Shown here in pieces: positions 9,701 through 20,489 of a DNA stretch of 64,000 nucleotides. The stretch covers positions 1,622,001-1,686,000 of the forward strand of contig NC_053201.1 in the NCBI RefSeq assembly GCF_905163445.1. The letters run 5' to 3'. Positions within the stretch are counted from its first letter, which is position 1. Each line of letters begins with the position of its first letter. The position numbers were made by a program, and so were the translations under genes. The notes beneath the pieces are model-generated. The model was not told the DNA's origin. It did not search any database and saw only the letters and a program-made list of their open reading frames with translations. The DNA comes from Pararge aegeria (Eukaryota; Arthropoda; Insecta; Lepidoptera; Nymphalidae).

Positions 9701-11018
9701 GTCCCACTAGTGGGCAAAGACCTCACGCATATGGGGAAGAGTTATATGGAGCTTTAACCCAACAGGCTAAAGTAGTTGTGGTCTCTGAGCTCAGTTATTA
9801 ATAATTTGCTTTAGTTCATGAAAACGAACTTCAAATGATTTTGCAAAATAGTAAGCCAATGGATGATAACATTTTTGATTATCTATCTAGCTATTTTGAG
9901 ACTAAATGTATTTTTAGTTCTATATCATTTATTTATTTATATTTTTTCCCAACAACTTATGAATAAAATAGGAATAATAATTCATAAAAAAATTTCGGAC
10001 TATAAGTGACTTTTTATAAACCTACCGGGAAAATAATTGTGCTAATCTAAAAAAATCTTATAATAAATAATAAATTTTAGGAAGTGAAAGATGTGTATAA
10101 AAAATTATATATTCTTAATGTTGATGTAGCCGAGACTATTATAGGTTATACGATATACAGTATTTTTTTTTATATCCTACCAATTGAAGTTTTAAGATCA
10201 AATTACATTTTTAAGTCGAAGCGTATTAGCTCATATCTTTTTATTTAAAAGGCTACCATACAGTTTGTATTAAAATTGGTGAAGATCTGATTAAGATCTT
10301 CCAATAAAGAATGAAACTGGTCAAAAGCAAATTACTTTTCTTCGCAAATAATACAATCTTTTGCTCAAGCCATGGAAGTAAATCTTCTGGTTCTAATTAA
10401 TAATTAGCATAAAACCACAAAAATATCTTATTTCCACCAAATATGTCTTGAAGAACTGAGGAATTGTTATAAAGTAAAAGATTTTTTTTAGCTAAGTTTT
10501 AAGAGTTCCATTTTTTTTGTAAACATTAAAATAATTAATCACTCAATTATTGTAGTTCACGTTACTCAATTTTGTTTACTTCTAGTCGTTTGGTGCCTCG
10601 AAATAAAGGTAACCTAAATAGTTTTGCTAGAGTTTCAGAAATATTTTATTTCTTTTTACCGCTTGGTCCATTATTTTTATCAGATCAACCGCACGTCGTC
10701 CAAGGCATAGGTCTTTTGTAGGAATTTACAGCATTTGTCCAACGGTTCTCTTTGACTCTTTTTATTTCGTCTCTCCGCGATCGTCGATCCACCTAGTGGG
10801 GCACATACAAACGTTGCGTTTATAAAATAATAAACGGTTAAATACTTTGCGTCCGTTTTTAAAACGTAACATTATTGATTCCTTGAAGCTGAATAAGACG
10901 GAAAGATGGGAGAAAACTGTTTTTGGGCGCCATTTTCCAAGATGGTGAGCAGTAAACTAAAAAAGAGCTCGAGAGTTGTAAAGAAGCTCCTCCCGAAGAA
11001 CGTTCCGCATAAGAACTA
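9701..11018. other. AT-rich intergenic DNA, no gene seen
   Basis: A possible antisense LINE scrap lies at 10693-10825 (AAGGCATAGGTCTTTTGTAG). A 36-codon basic open stretch starting at the ATG at 10906 (SKLKKSSRVVKKLLPKNVPH) runs into the RTE copy. It has no recognisable homology and is probably chance. Confidence 0.4.
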
Positions 11019-11376
11019 TGGGCCTCATAAGAAGGCTCAGAGTCACTCAGCGAGCGATGGAAAGAGCTATGTTAGGACTATCTCTACGTGATCTAATAAA
11101 AAAAATGAGGAGATCCGTAGAAGAACTAGTTACCGACATAGCTCAACGAGTCGCAAAGCTGTAGTGGCAATGGGTGGGGCACATAGCTCGGAGAACCGAT
11201 GGACGTTGGGTCCCGAGGCGACCCCACACCGGTAAAAGCAGCGTTGTTCGACCCCCATCTGGTGACCAGACGACATCAAACGCGGGGAGCCGCTGGAAAC
11301 AAGTGGCCCAGATTCGTGGAGTTCGGAACTCCTTACAAAAGACCTATGCCCATTAGTGGACGTCAATTGATTGAAG
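11019..11376 (+). mobile_element. RTE-like LINE fragment, 3' end
   Basis: GCCTCATAAGAAGGCTCAGA begins the IRRLRVTQRAMERAML-like segment. Frames then break repeatedly before CGATGGACGTTGGG and CCTATGCCCATTAGTGGACG. It is truncated upstream and inactive. Confidence 0.75.
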
Positions 11377-11639
11377 TGATCTTTCCTGGTTAAATAATCA
11401 AATGGCTGGACTAAAATCGTCTTGAATTTTTACGAAACTAGCTTTAAGTTGCAAATGTAAGATTGCTATAAGGAGATAGTATGCTTTCAGCATTTTTGTG
11501 TATATTTGATTATTTTTAGTATTATAATTATAATAATATCTGGATGCAGTTTAATAGAAAGGACGCGACTGACTCAATGTCAATTTCGAGTTTTTGGTCA
11601 CTGAAACGTAGTGAGTAAGACTTCGGCCGACACTTTGAG

Positions 11640-11850
11640 GGGACAGAGCACGTACGTCTAACTTTTCGGCGTTATATGCGTTTTAAGCAATTATATATCA
11701 CTTGCTTTAACGGTGAAGGAAAACAACGTGAGGAAACCTTCATGCCTGAGTGTTCTCCATTTTGTATTCAAAAGTGTGTGAAGTCTACCAATTTGCACTT
11801 GGCCAGCGTGTTAGACTACGCATGCTCATTCTGTGAGGAGATAATGGGAT
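11640..11850 (+). mobile_element. SINE family B, degraded
   Basis: It contains TAACTTTTCGGCGTTATATG, ACGGTGAAGGAAAAC, GAGGAAACCTTCATGCCTGA and GTGAAGTCTACCAATTTGCA. The head and the ATG-rich tail are lost. Confidence 0.55.
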
Positions 11851-14047
11851 TCGGTTTCCCAGTCATTAAAAACATATTAACTTAGTATATTTTTCGATCT
11901 TTTTCGCTGAACAAACGTCGTTGCTTACTCGACACAATAACTCTTTCTTGAAGCCTTTCTGCTAAACTACGTCTAAGTAACAATAATATCAACTGTGTTT
12001 GAAACATTACTATGAATTGTCTCAGTATCTCATAATCTAGTTTCTTAAACGCACATAACTTCTAAAAGTGCGTGAAGAATGAGTGCGTCGAACTCGGTAC
12101 TAACGGAAGGCAGGGCGAAGTGCTAGCCACTAGTCCTAACGTCGCATTATTCGGACCAGTATCAGAATTTATTTCATAAATTTATTTGTATAGGGGTAAC
12201 CACGACGATAACACTGATGCAGAAAAAAACTCTTTGCAACGTTATTTTGATATACAAGTGCAGTCTGCTCAGTCTGACGTTCGAAAACTTGTTTGAGAAC
12301 AATAGCCCTGATCAGTAGATTACCGTGGGTCAGGATGCACTGTTACGTTTCATAGTAATGTCTGTGATACGGCTGTATGTTCAGATCCAGTCTCTTTTGT
12401 ACATGCTACGTGGTGCAGAGTGTTTGTAAAAAATATAAATACTTTATATATTTTAAGGATGATTTAGGCTAGATCGTAGCGGGACAGAGCCGTGCCTTCT
12501 CCAGTAAAAGTTAGTATAATTTTGGGGTAGGGTTTTTATACCTCTAACAATGCCTATCCTTATGTTTTGTATAACCTGTACTGGAGATTTTTTTAGGTTA
12601 TTCATTTCATATAAAATGTTCGTGATGTCTAGAATCCGTATCTCGTACGGGCCACGGTCTAGCATAAATCATCCTTGATCTGGTGTTTTAATATTTTTTC
12701 TATATCCATGGTGGATAATAGCATATTGAGCTTTATTTCCAATGTAATAAATGAATAAATCAAATAGCATTTAAGTTGATTCAAACTCACGCACACAGAC
12801 CCACGTTCATGTATGAGTGAACTTTCTATAATCTTATGACAAAACATATGAAATGTAACCTCATTTTAAGGAATTAAAGATAAATGAATATTATGTATTA
12901 ATCTATATGTAATATAACGGGATATAACCTGTCTGAAGATGGTAGTAAATGTAAGTCTTTAGACAGCTAAAGACAATTGGAGACATGTTGGGTTATATCA
13001 AGTAAGGTCGTGTAGGGCTTAGGACGCCTCTTATAAAGGTAGACGCTGTGATTGGCGATATAGACATATACTAGCACCCGCGCGACTTCGTCCAATATAA
13101 ATGAATCTTAGCTAGATCGATTTATTGCCCCCTAAACCCCCTGTGTACTAAATTTCATGGAAATCGTTGGAGCCGATTCCGAGATTCCAATTATATATAT
13201 ACAAGAATTGCCCATTTAAAGATATAAGATAATAATAATATACTAATGGATTAGAAGTAGGTGATACACCTGATTGTAAGAGGATCCATCGCGTATAAAC
13301 AGAGCAATACTTCGCAGAGCATACAAGAAACACGTCCTACAAACTGCCGCCCAGTGTCCGTAGACCTGAGGTGTCGGTGTTAAGCCTCACGAACCACTCC
13401 CTTCAGACCGGAACACTGAAATGCTGCTTTATCGGTAGATATTTGTAGAGCTTTTTGTGACGATCTCTGTCACAAAAATCTCTACTATGTCTCTGCGTGA
13501 CAGCCACAAAGACTTTTGTCACAAAGATGATAGACCTCTTGAGCCAGGTTAGGTCCCGACAAATATGATATAATGTAATGTACTTTATTGTATTGCCTAA
13601 ATGTAAGTATTTTACGGACAATTTATTTTATTAAGACATTTAAATGCTGTTTTAAAAAACATTTTATAAAATCAATATAAAATATTATGAATTAATAAAA
13701 CGTTGGTAATGTTTAATGGTTCGTTTGTTATTTCTTTATACCTTTGTTTGCATTATATTAGCTGTTAACCGCAGTTTCACTCGCGTTTAGTAAAGGACGT
13801 AACGTAATGTTGCATTGGACACGCGGATACTCATAGACGTAAACTCCTCCCGTACGTCTCGTTATTTGAATCATTCATAAACTCCTAAACTATGCGACCA
13901 AATAACATGCTGTTAAGGGCAAGGTTTATCTACAAATATCGTCTTGATAATGAAATGACTATTTTTCCAGATAAAAAAGCATGGCTCTAAAAATGGAAAC
14001 TAGTTATAAAATGATTTTTCTTTCTTTCTATTTAAGTAGTTGTTCAC
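11851..14047. other. Intergenic, few recognisable elements
   Basis: Apart from the MITE at 12455-12676, there is a CTAG-type repeat piece at 13073-13185 (ACTAGCACCCGCGCGACTTC). A piece with CCCTTCAGACCGGAACACTG lies near 13400; that motif recurs antisense at 45400-45480. No exon or promoter was seen. Confidence 0.4.
12455..12676. mobile_element. MITE with AAGGATGATTTA termini
   Basis: The left end AAGGATGATTTAGGCTAGA and the reverse of the right end AAGGATGATTTATGCTAGAC match. The inner GGGACAGAGCCG and GTACGGGCCACGG are roughly symmetric. At 222 bases with no ORF it is non-autonomous. I could not define a target-site duplication. Confidence 0.6.
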
Positions 14048-14758
14048 CTAGGAAGAAAGAGACTTGAATTGAAATAAGTGATATATTAAAATTAAGAATG
14101 TAATCGTCAAAAAATTACAACCAACTGTCACAGAATTTCCTGCATTCCCAGCTATCCAATCTTTGAACGCCGAAACCCTTGTGTAAATAGACGTCTTGTC
14201 GAAATTCTTCCCGCTCACCACCCCGACTAACAAATCCCTGTTGGGTTTTTCCTTGGGGTCCATAGTGCCTTTGCAAACTAAAGGCCCCCCGGAATCTCCC
14301 CTGGCCACATCCGTAACCGAGGAGTCTGAACAGATGAACGAGTCCATATTCATCTCCCACACCAGAGAACACTTCCATAACGTCAAAGTATTGATTCTCG
14401 CTATAAGCAAGACAGGCGAAACGGCGCTGTTTAATTCGTGCCCAGTCCTTCCGAACCCCGCGGAAATACACGTATGTGGATAATCTGTATTTAATGAAGC
14501 TGTGATGACGTAATCGACGTTATTAGAAAAATTTAAGGGTACATATAAAACCGCAACGGCTATGTCGTTTGTGGGGAAATTGTATCGGGGATGCAATATC
14601 ATTTTCTTGATTTTCCTCCACTGGGTGAACTCGTTGGTTTCAGTGTCGCCTGAGTGGGTTATCTCTGTGCGAAGGTTACCGGCCACGAGGCGGAGAATGG
14701 ATGGATTTTTCTTGTAGAAGTAGTTGTTGCCATCGAAACAGTGCGCAGCTGTAAGGAC
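14048..14758 (-). CDS. Serine protease exon 2
   Basis: The acceptor TTTCTATTCTAG precedes GTC CTT ACA GCT GCG CAC TGT (VLTAAHC), so the catalytic His follows the intron immediately. The exon has 236 codons plus TAG and carries all of Asp147, Asp232, Ser238 and the hydrophobic tail. Confidence 0.92.
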   Translation of the reverse strand, partial: VLTAAHCFDGNNYFYKKNPSILRLVAGNLRTEITHSGDTETNEFTQWRKIKKMILHPRYNFPTNDIAVAVLYVPLNFSNNVDYVITASLNTDYPHTCISAGFGRTGHELNSAVSPVLLIARINTLTLWKCSLVWEMNMDSFICSDSSVTDVARGDSGGPLVCKGTMDPKEKPNRDLLVGVVSGKNFDKTSIYTRVSAFKDWIAGNAGNSVTVGCNFLTITFLILIYHLFQFKSLSS

Positions 14759-15599
14759 CTAGAATAGAAAAGTTTTCGTATTGGAAACATTTTTATCGCA
14801 GTTTTTAGTGTCGTAGGATCTATTTTAGAAGCATTTCAAAGGTCAAAGGACCTAGAGTAGACAATGAATTACAGTGTCAAATGACCAAAAATAGAGAAAT
14901 GAATTAGTGTCAAAGGACCAAGAATAGGAGCATCTTTATAGTTTTGACGGATCGAGAATGGAAGCATTTCTAGAGTTGCAAAGGATCTTAAATAAAAGGT
15001 GCATATTTATAATGTCAAAGGAGCTGGAATAGAAGTATTTTTATAGTGTCAGAGGGCCTTGAATATAAGCATTTTTATAACGTCAAAACTGACTTCGCGT
15101 ACTTTGCATGGCTCATTTTGCAGTGCCCTTGGGTCAGGTCAGACCATGGGAAATTGCCCGGGCAATTTACTGGCTCCATAGGAAATTAAATAACTATCCC
15201 ATGTCCAACTGCGGGAAGCAAGCTACACGTTTGCTAAATTTCATCAAGATCCGTTTATCGGTTTAGCCGAAAATCGGTAGAGCACTAACAAACAAACAGA
15301 CAGTTAAAAATCTTACTAAACGCGATTAGCTAGTATAAGCGACGCTAAGTCACCTTAAGCTCAGAAATGATGCTGCCGCCGCATAGGTTTTTCCATACAA
15401 CTCTTACATTGCTGAATCTTAGCACGGGCTCTTTGATGGATACCAGGTAAGGCACCTGCCCCGTCTCCGCAGGCTCCCCGCGGACGATGGTGGGCTTCAC
15501 GTAATAATTGGAATACTTCAACGTGGTGAGCACTCTTCGATCCGGCTCGCATGCCGATTGTGCCAGTATCACGATAATTACAAGCAATTTAGAAAACAT
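14048..15599 (-). CDS. S1-family (trypsin-like) serine protease with hydrophobic C-terminus
   Basis: This is a predicted secretory-pathway endopeptidase in two exons, 15354-15599 and 14048-14758, joined in phase 0: 318 residues, stop TAG. Residues 1-16 (MFSKLLVIIVILAQSA) form a signal peptide. The mature start IVRGEPAETGQVPYLVSI is at 38. The triad is His88 (VLTAAHC), Asp147 (TNDIAV) and Ser238 (RGDSGGP). Asp232, six residues before the Ser, corresponds to chymotrypsin Asp189 and implies cleavage after Arg/Lys. Cysteines for the 42-58, 136-201 and 168-182 disulfides are present; the 191-220 pair is missing (Ala at 191, SGKN in place of SWG). The residue before the mature start is Thr (VKPT/IVRG), not Arg/Lys, so activation is unusual. 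One N-F-S sequon is at 158. Residues about 296-313 are hydrophobic, preceded by small residues (GNAGNS), compatible with a GPI signal or membrane anchor. Catalysis is plausible; the physiological role is unknown. Confidence 0.9.
14751..15088 (-). repeat. Degenerate tandem array in the protease intron derived from the 3' splice site
   Basis: About nine imperfect units of 32-36 bases run from the acceptor into the intron. On the gene strand the unit reads roughly ATGCTTCTATTCTAGGTCC then TTTGACAC. The last unit contains the real acceptor (TTCTATTCTAG/GTCCTT) and runs into the exon. The unit at about 14841-14871 keeps an intact decoy, CTACTCTAG/GTCCTTTGAC. Using that decoy would give Val-Leu-stop. 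Confidence 0.65.
15354..15599 (-). CDS. Serine protease exon 1
   Basis: The exon has 82 codons from the first ATG after the TATA candidate. It holds the signal peptide, short pro-segment, IVRG start and NLCGGSII with the first disulfide Cys. The donor is AAG/GTGACT, a weak but usable 5' splice site. Confidence 0.9.
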
Positions 15600-15684
15600 C
15601 TGAAACTTGGGTTTAGGACTATAATAATCCGTCAGTTGGGATTTTGACAGTAACGTACGGAGAGGAATCTCAAATACGGATAGT

Positions 15685-15692
15685 GTTTATAT
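15685..15692 (-). promoter_or_regulatory. Candidate TATA box of the serine protease
   Basis: ATATAAAC on the gene strand lies about 90 bases upstream of the start codon. That leaves a 5' UTR of about 60 bases if transcription starts some 30 bases downstream. No strong initiator was found. Confidence 0.4.
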
Positions 15693-15699
15693 CCTCTTT

Positions 15700-16522
15700 A
15701 ACAAGAGAAGTATCCATCTAGAGAATAAAAGTTGAATTTTTATTATTACTATTTTAAATAGATACAATAAAAATTAAACTATTATAATCCTTTGAATTTT
15801 TGATGGATTGCGGGAACAGTATGGAAACTAAGGTCAAATATGAATCATAAAGAGGTGCCGGATTGGGGTGACGCTTATTTGTTCAAGTTTTATGAACAGC
15901 ATCATTAGTCTTCTTTTTTTAATCCAAAGACTAGCGCTAGGCTACAATCACATCTGAATTTAAGTTCTAGGCCAGCGCGTGCATGACTACACGCATTCTA
16001 TGCCTAATATAGATACTTCGGTCATGTCTAGTGAAAGACGTAAATCTATGCGATATAGTCTTCCGGTACCCAAGACGTCGATAACGAGTAAAGAATGATT
16101 TGAGGTATGGGTTTAATATAACTGTATTGCAGTAGCTTTGCCCGCTCTTCATCATAATCGACCCATTTCAGGCCCACAGTTTAGCTCCTAGTAAACTATA
16201 CTGGCCTATATCGGATTGATAGACTTTAGACACCTTCGAGAACTGTCTGGCATGCACGATGTTTCCTTCACCGTTAAAGAAAATGATATTTATAATGCTT
16301 AATACCAGGTAAATTGCAGAAATATATGATGCTTATATTAGAATTCAAAAATTACCATTTATAATTATAGCTAAACCTATAAAGGAAAAGTTCAGAGTAT
16401 CTTATACTATTGAGATACCATTAATTAGCGGCCCAAGCAATAAAAGGCTTTGAGATGAAAGTTATTTGCAAACAAATAAGACGATCGTCAAAGGTGATTG
16501 AGACAAGTTTTAAATCAGAATA
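15700..16522. other. Intergenic, no gene seen
   Basis: AT-rich sequence upstream of the protease. The only repeat-like piece is around 15940-16160 (CTACAATCACATCTGAATTT). No exon signals. Confidence 0.35.
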
Positions 16523-17000
16523 CAGTCAAACCTGGATAAGCGAGAGTTCAAGGGAGCACAATCTCATTCTCGCTTATAGAGGTTTCTCACTAACCCGAGT
16601 TTCTCGCTAATGCTGTACATGGGTAGCGTTTCTCTCTTATAGAGGTACGCAGCAATAACAAGACATATTCATGCACTATGTAATTTTATTTTATTTAGAA
16701 CATATTTACATTTAAAAAAATCCGTGAATTTCGTTTGGGTTTCTGTTTTTGTATTTTGAATGTTTTTCTCTAACTCATACATTTTGTCGAATATTGCTTG
16801 CTCGACTGTCCCTTATAGAGGTATAGATAAGTAGCAGTCTCACTTACGGAGGTCCGTGTGGGAAAAACGACTCTCTCTTACAAAGGTTTCTGTTTCTCGC
16901 TAATAGAGGTTTTGGGAGCTTAAAATGACGGGTCCTGGCTATTAATCTCACTTATAGAGTTTTCTCACTTATCCAGTTCTCACTTACCCAGGTTTGACTT
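16523..17000. mobile_element. Non-autonomous pogo/Tc1-like DNA element
   Basis: The termini are CAGTCAAACCTGGATAAGCG and, reversed from the right end, AAGTCAAACCTGGGTAAGTG. TA flanks both sides (16521-16522 and 17001-17002), as expected for Tc1/mariner/pogo insertion. The interior carries many degenerate copies of CTTATAGAGGT and CTCGCTTATA-type words. 478 bases, no transposase ORF. Confidence 0.7.
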
Positions 17001-17079
17001 TATTATCATTCACCCTTTTACCTCGTAGTAATATAACTTAGCGTGATTGACTATGGCTCATGGACATCAAATTCAAAAA

Positions 17080-17160
17080 TTCAAATTCAATACTTCTTTA
17101 TTCATGTAGGCCTATCACAGGCACTTATGAAGCGTTCATACCTATAATATGTTTACATAA
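17080..17160 (-). mobile_element. Jockey-like LINE 3' end, short
   Basis: CAAAAATTCAAATTCAATAC and TTTATTCATGTAGGCCTATC are the reverse of the terminal GAATTTTGAATTT end and the last 3' UTR bases. Confidence 0.5.
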
Positions 17161-17320
17161 TTTCCCACATCTTATTAACTAAGCCGACGAAAGTGATGAT
17201 GTTACCCTTTCCAAGTAAGCAAGCCTCCATCTTAGGCTGAAATACAGTAGGCTGCATAACCGAATTCCGAAGTACTGTTGAACGGTGCATAAGTCTATTT
17301 CATAAGCAACAGCCCTGTAA

Positions 17321-17463
17321 GGCTGCCAGTCCACCGGAGCGGAGCCGAGAAACGGATTAATATTAACCAATAGGAAAGGAACCAGACACAGTACGCAACT
17401 GCGCTCCGCATTAGTCCGTTTCTCGGCTCCTCTGCCTCGCTCCGCCCCGGTGGACGGGCAGCC
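17321..17463. mobile_element. Short foldback MITE, possibly PIF/Harbinger-like
   Basis: The left arm GGCTGCCAGTCCACCGG and the right arm CCGGTGGACGGGCAGCC are inverted with one mismatch. The inner GGAGCCGAGAAACGGATTAA and TTAGTCCGTTTCTCGGCTCC are a second inverted pair. TAA on both flanks would fit a 3-bp target duplication. The GC-rich termini stand out from the AT-rich surroundings. Confidence 0.6.
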
Positions 17464-18037
17464 TAAAAATTCTAAGTGTTAATTTATGACAACCCTATTA
17501 ATGATAAAAGACCGACAAGCGCATATTACGCAACGCCTCACCTAATAAAGTGACCGGAGTCATATGCATCTCTCATCGCAGGAGTACCTCCTGCTTGGTG
17601 TTTGAACTTTTATTTATTGCCTAGTTAACTTAACTTGTAACTTAATTGTAACAAAGATATATGCATGGTATTTAAACAGCTTGCTTTCAGGAGCAAAGGA
17701 AATTTCTTTCTTTCTTTCTTCAAAAATCGACACAGTGCAAAAAGTTCTATGATTCTATGCATTACTGCGGGGGCCGACATTATGACTTTTCCTTTGAAAT
17801 GAATTTAAAATTCATTAGTTCTGTTCAGTACTGTTGACACAAGCTAAATGCGTTTTTCTTTTATAAACTTAGAAATGAAATAATAACGTTTTCCTGACCT
17901 ACTACAACTGTACAGGGTTTATAATAATAATATAAATGTAATAAAGGTAAATGTATGTAAGAAAACTTAATAAATAAAATAAAATAAAATAAAAGTGCGA
18001 AAAATTACAGTAATTTATGGGATTGAGTATAGGCTTT

Positions 18038-18342
18038 TATAATATGATTCCTAAGGTAATTTTGGACCTACCAATGCATAGGTTTAAAGAATACATTTAT
18101 TACAGCGACAAGGTTGCTTGGAAGCTCCGTCTCCGCTTTCGTCTCGCACAAGATAGAAAAATTAGTGTTAAAATTTAAAATGTAAGTAATTGATGTTGGA
18201 AAAGAGCAACTGTTGAGTTTCTTGCCGGCTTCTTTTCGGTAGAATCTGCCTTCCGAACCGGTGGTAGAGTCACTACAAACAGAAAGACTTGACGTTTCAA
18301 AAGTATATTAGGCATACTTGAAATAAATGAATTTTGAATTTT
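18038..18342 (+). mobile_element. Jockey-like LINE 3' end
   Basis: ATATGATTCCTAAGGTAATT begins the last coding part, followed by ACAAGGTTGCTTGGAAGCTC, CGAACCGGTGGTAGAGTCAC and the terminal TGAATTTTGAATTT. The copy is 5' truncated. Confidence 0.7.
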
Positions 18343-18844
18343 TTTAACTAGTGTGTAGCACTGAACGCCTTGTTTCTATGTCGCCTACCGGGTTAATAAA
18401 TTACAAGATGTTTTCATTTCCCGCGGTCCATGTACAGGACTATTAAATAAATGAGAAAAACAGATTGTTTAGAGCACATAGCTACCATGCCGCTCCAATT
18501 ATTTAACGACTATTATTGCAAGTTAGTGATAATAACGTCTTCTAACTACTCAATCGAAACATGCTACCACGTTATGCTAACATTTTAGGTTATGTAGGCA
18601 GTTTCGTGCAACAACGTTTCAGCTACGTGATATTAAATTTTACGAAGCTGCTGACGTCACTGCTTTTCCGATTACTTATAACATGCAAATATACTCTTTG
18701 CCTTTAAAGTGACCGCTTTTCCTGCCTGATTTAAAGAGCGACAGCACACGTGGTGACAAGTAGGTTAGTTGTTTTTATCTATAAAGTTCCGGTTTGCGTT
18801 AAGACATTTTTATAGGTGTTCGTAAAAAAAGGGGTATTTTTGTA

Positions 18845-19112
18845 TTACTAAATAAATAATAAATAAATTACTATGACAACACACACATCGCCATCTAGCC
18901 CTAAAGTAAGCGTAGCTTGTGTTATGGGTACTAAGGTGACTGGTGAATATTTTTATGAATAGTAGACATAAACACTTATAATATACATATAAACACCCAG
19001 AGACTAAAAAAAAAATCATATTCATCTCACCAAAATTCTCCTGCTGGGAATCGAACCCATGGCCTTGGACTCAGAAAGCAGGGTAGCTGCCCACTGCCCC
19101 AATCGGCCGTCA
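18845..19112 (-). mobile_element. SINE family A
   Basis: A complete reverse copy from AAATAAATTACTATGACAAC to CCCCAATCGGCCGTCA, with GGGAATCGAACCC as the B-box-like segment. Confidence 0.8.
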
Positions 19113-19114
19113 AC

Positions 19115-19345
19115 TAGACTGTCCTGTCCGTCCGTATGTTACTAGGCTGTGTCTCTTGAACCGTAATGATTAGACGGTTGAAATTTTCACAGATAATGGA
19201 TTTCTGTTGATGCTATAACAACAAATACAAAAACAATAAAATAAAAATGAAATGGGTTTCCATACGACAGACATATATTTTTGGCCGTTTTTATAGATAA
19301 TGGTACGGAAACCTTCGTGCGCGAGTCTGAATTGCACTTGGCTGG
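19115..19345 (+). repeat. Interspersed repeat of the GGTTCCGTACCC family
   Basis: It shares GTTGAAATTTTCACAGATAA and CCATACGACAGACATA with 8537-8905. It continues to GTACGGAAACCTTCGTGCGC and TTGCACTTGGCTGGTT, probably the true 3' end. Confidence 0.55.
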
Positions 19346-20489
19346 TTATTTTATAATGATTGTCAAAAGCAGGGCTGATAATAACTCGAAATCCATCGCA
19401 GGACATTCAACAGACAACATGGGCGTACTCTGGGGGGGTAGGGAAGAGAAAACTCGCAAAAAACTTATGAACTCTCTTAAAAAATACAGGAATGAAAATA
19501 CACAGTTTTGGCTTTAGTATAGACTATAGAGGGCAAATAAAAGAAATTACCCGAAACAGCCCGGGTCGATCTGACCTAAACAAAAACTTGCACACACTCA
19601 CAATAAGAGGAAAAAACGCGCCAGGTGAAAACAACATTGAGATTTTTGGTGTAGTCTGAATGAGCCCTTATACATAAATGGAATAGGTATACGAAGCCAC
19701 ACATGCACGATTACACAAACAAATTGTTTTGAATATTTTTGTATATAGATAAAGTATTTGTGATACATTACATTTTGGGATTAAACAAGTAAAATGCTGA
19801 GAAGAACTGCTTATATATATATATGAACATATATATATAAACATATATATATATATATATATAGGAAGCAGTCCCACTTTAAATTCTTTTCTTTTGTCCA
19901 CTAGCCTTTGAAAGCTACTTTACCTGGTGTTAAGTGAAGATGCGGCAGAAAATGGTAACGGTCACACCTGTTATTCATAAGGCAGTAGTATTAACCCTGT
20001 AACTGCCTTTAGTCCTTTTCATCGTACCGGAACGCTAAACGGGTTAAATGTAAATACTATAATTCTAAGTGCTACCATCTAACGACTATAGCAGCACTCA
20101 CCACCAGTGATTGTAGTCAAGGACAACTGTGTAGAGGAAAAAATAAAAATCATATACGTACACAATTATATACACAATTTTGATATTACATAATACTGTT
20201 TACTTAGGTACTCTTTCATGTTAAAATGAGACGGATGAAATTTATAAGGTATTAAGGTTTTTAGGTAAATTATTATTAGCTTTCGGAATAAACCTTTCCT
20301 TTTCAGTTTTTTGATTAAAACAGTATCCTATAGAACCTAGTGGGTAGGAATATAAACAATTCGTTCATCTCAAGTAGGCCTACTTTATAAGCATTTTTGA
20401 AACGCCATGTCGGTCTGTTTTAAGTGACTACCATCGGAAGGCAAAATCACAGAATTATGAATATGTAGAACTCATTCGTCATTATTGGA
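19346..20489. other. Intergenic with a TA microsatellite and a Jockey-like scrap
   Basis: (TA)-rich tracts occupy about 19810-19862. CAAGTAGGCCTACTTTATAA at 20371 is a fragment of the Jockey-like 3' UTR. No gene found. Confidence 0.4.

Noticed and set aside
10906..11091. Short basic ORF starting MGENCFWAPFSK
   Set aside because: Its second half is the RTE fragment. The first 36 codons have no recognisable homologue and no promoter.
14196..14483. 95-codon + strand open stretch opposite the protease
   Set aside because: It is the antisense shadow of the protease exon, whose triad motifs are clear on the - strand.
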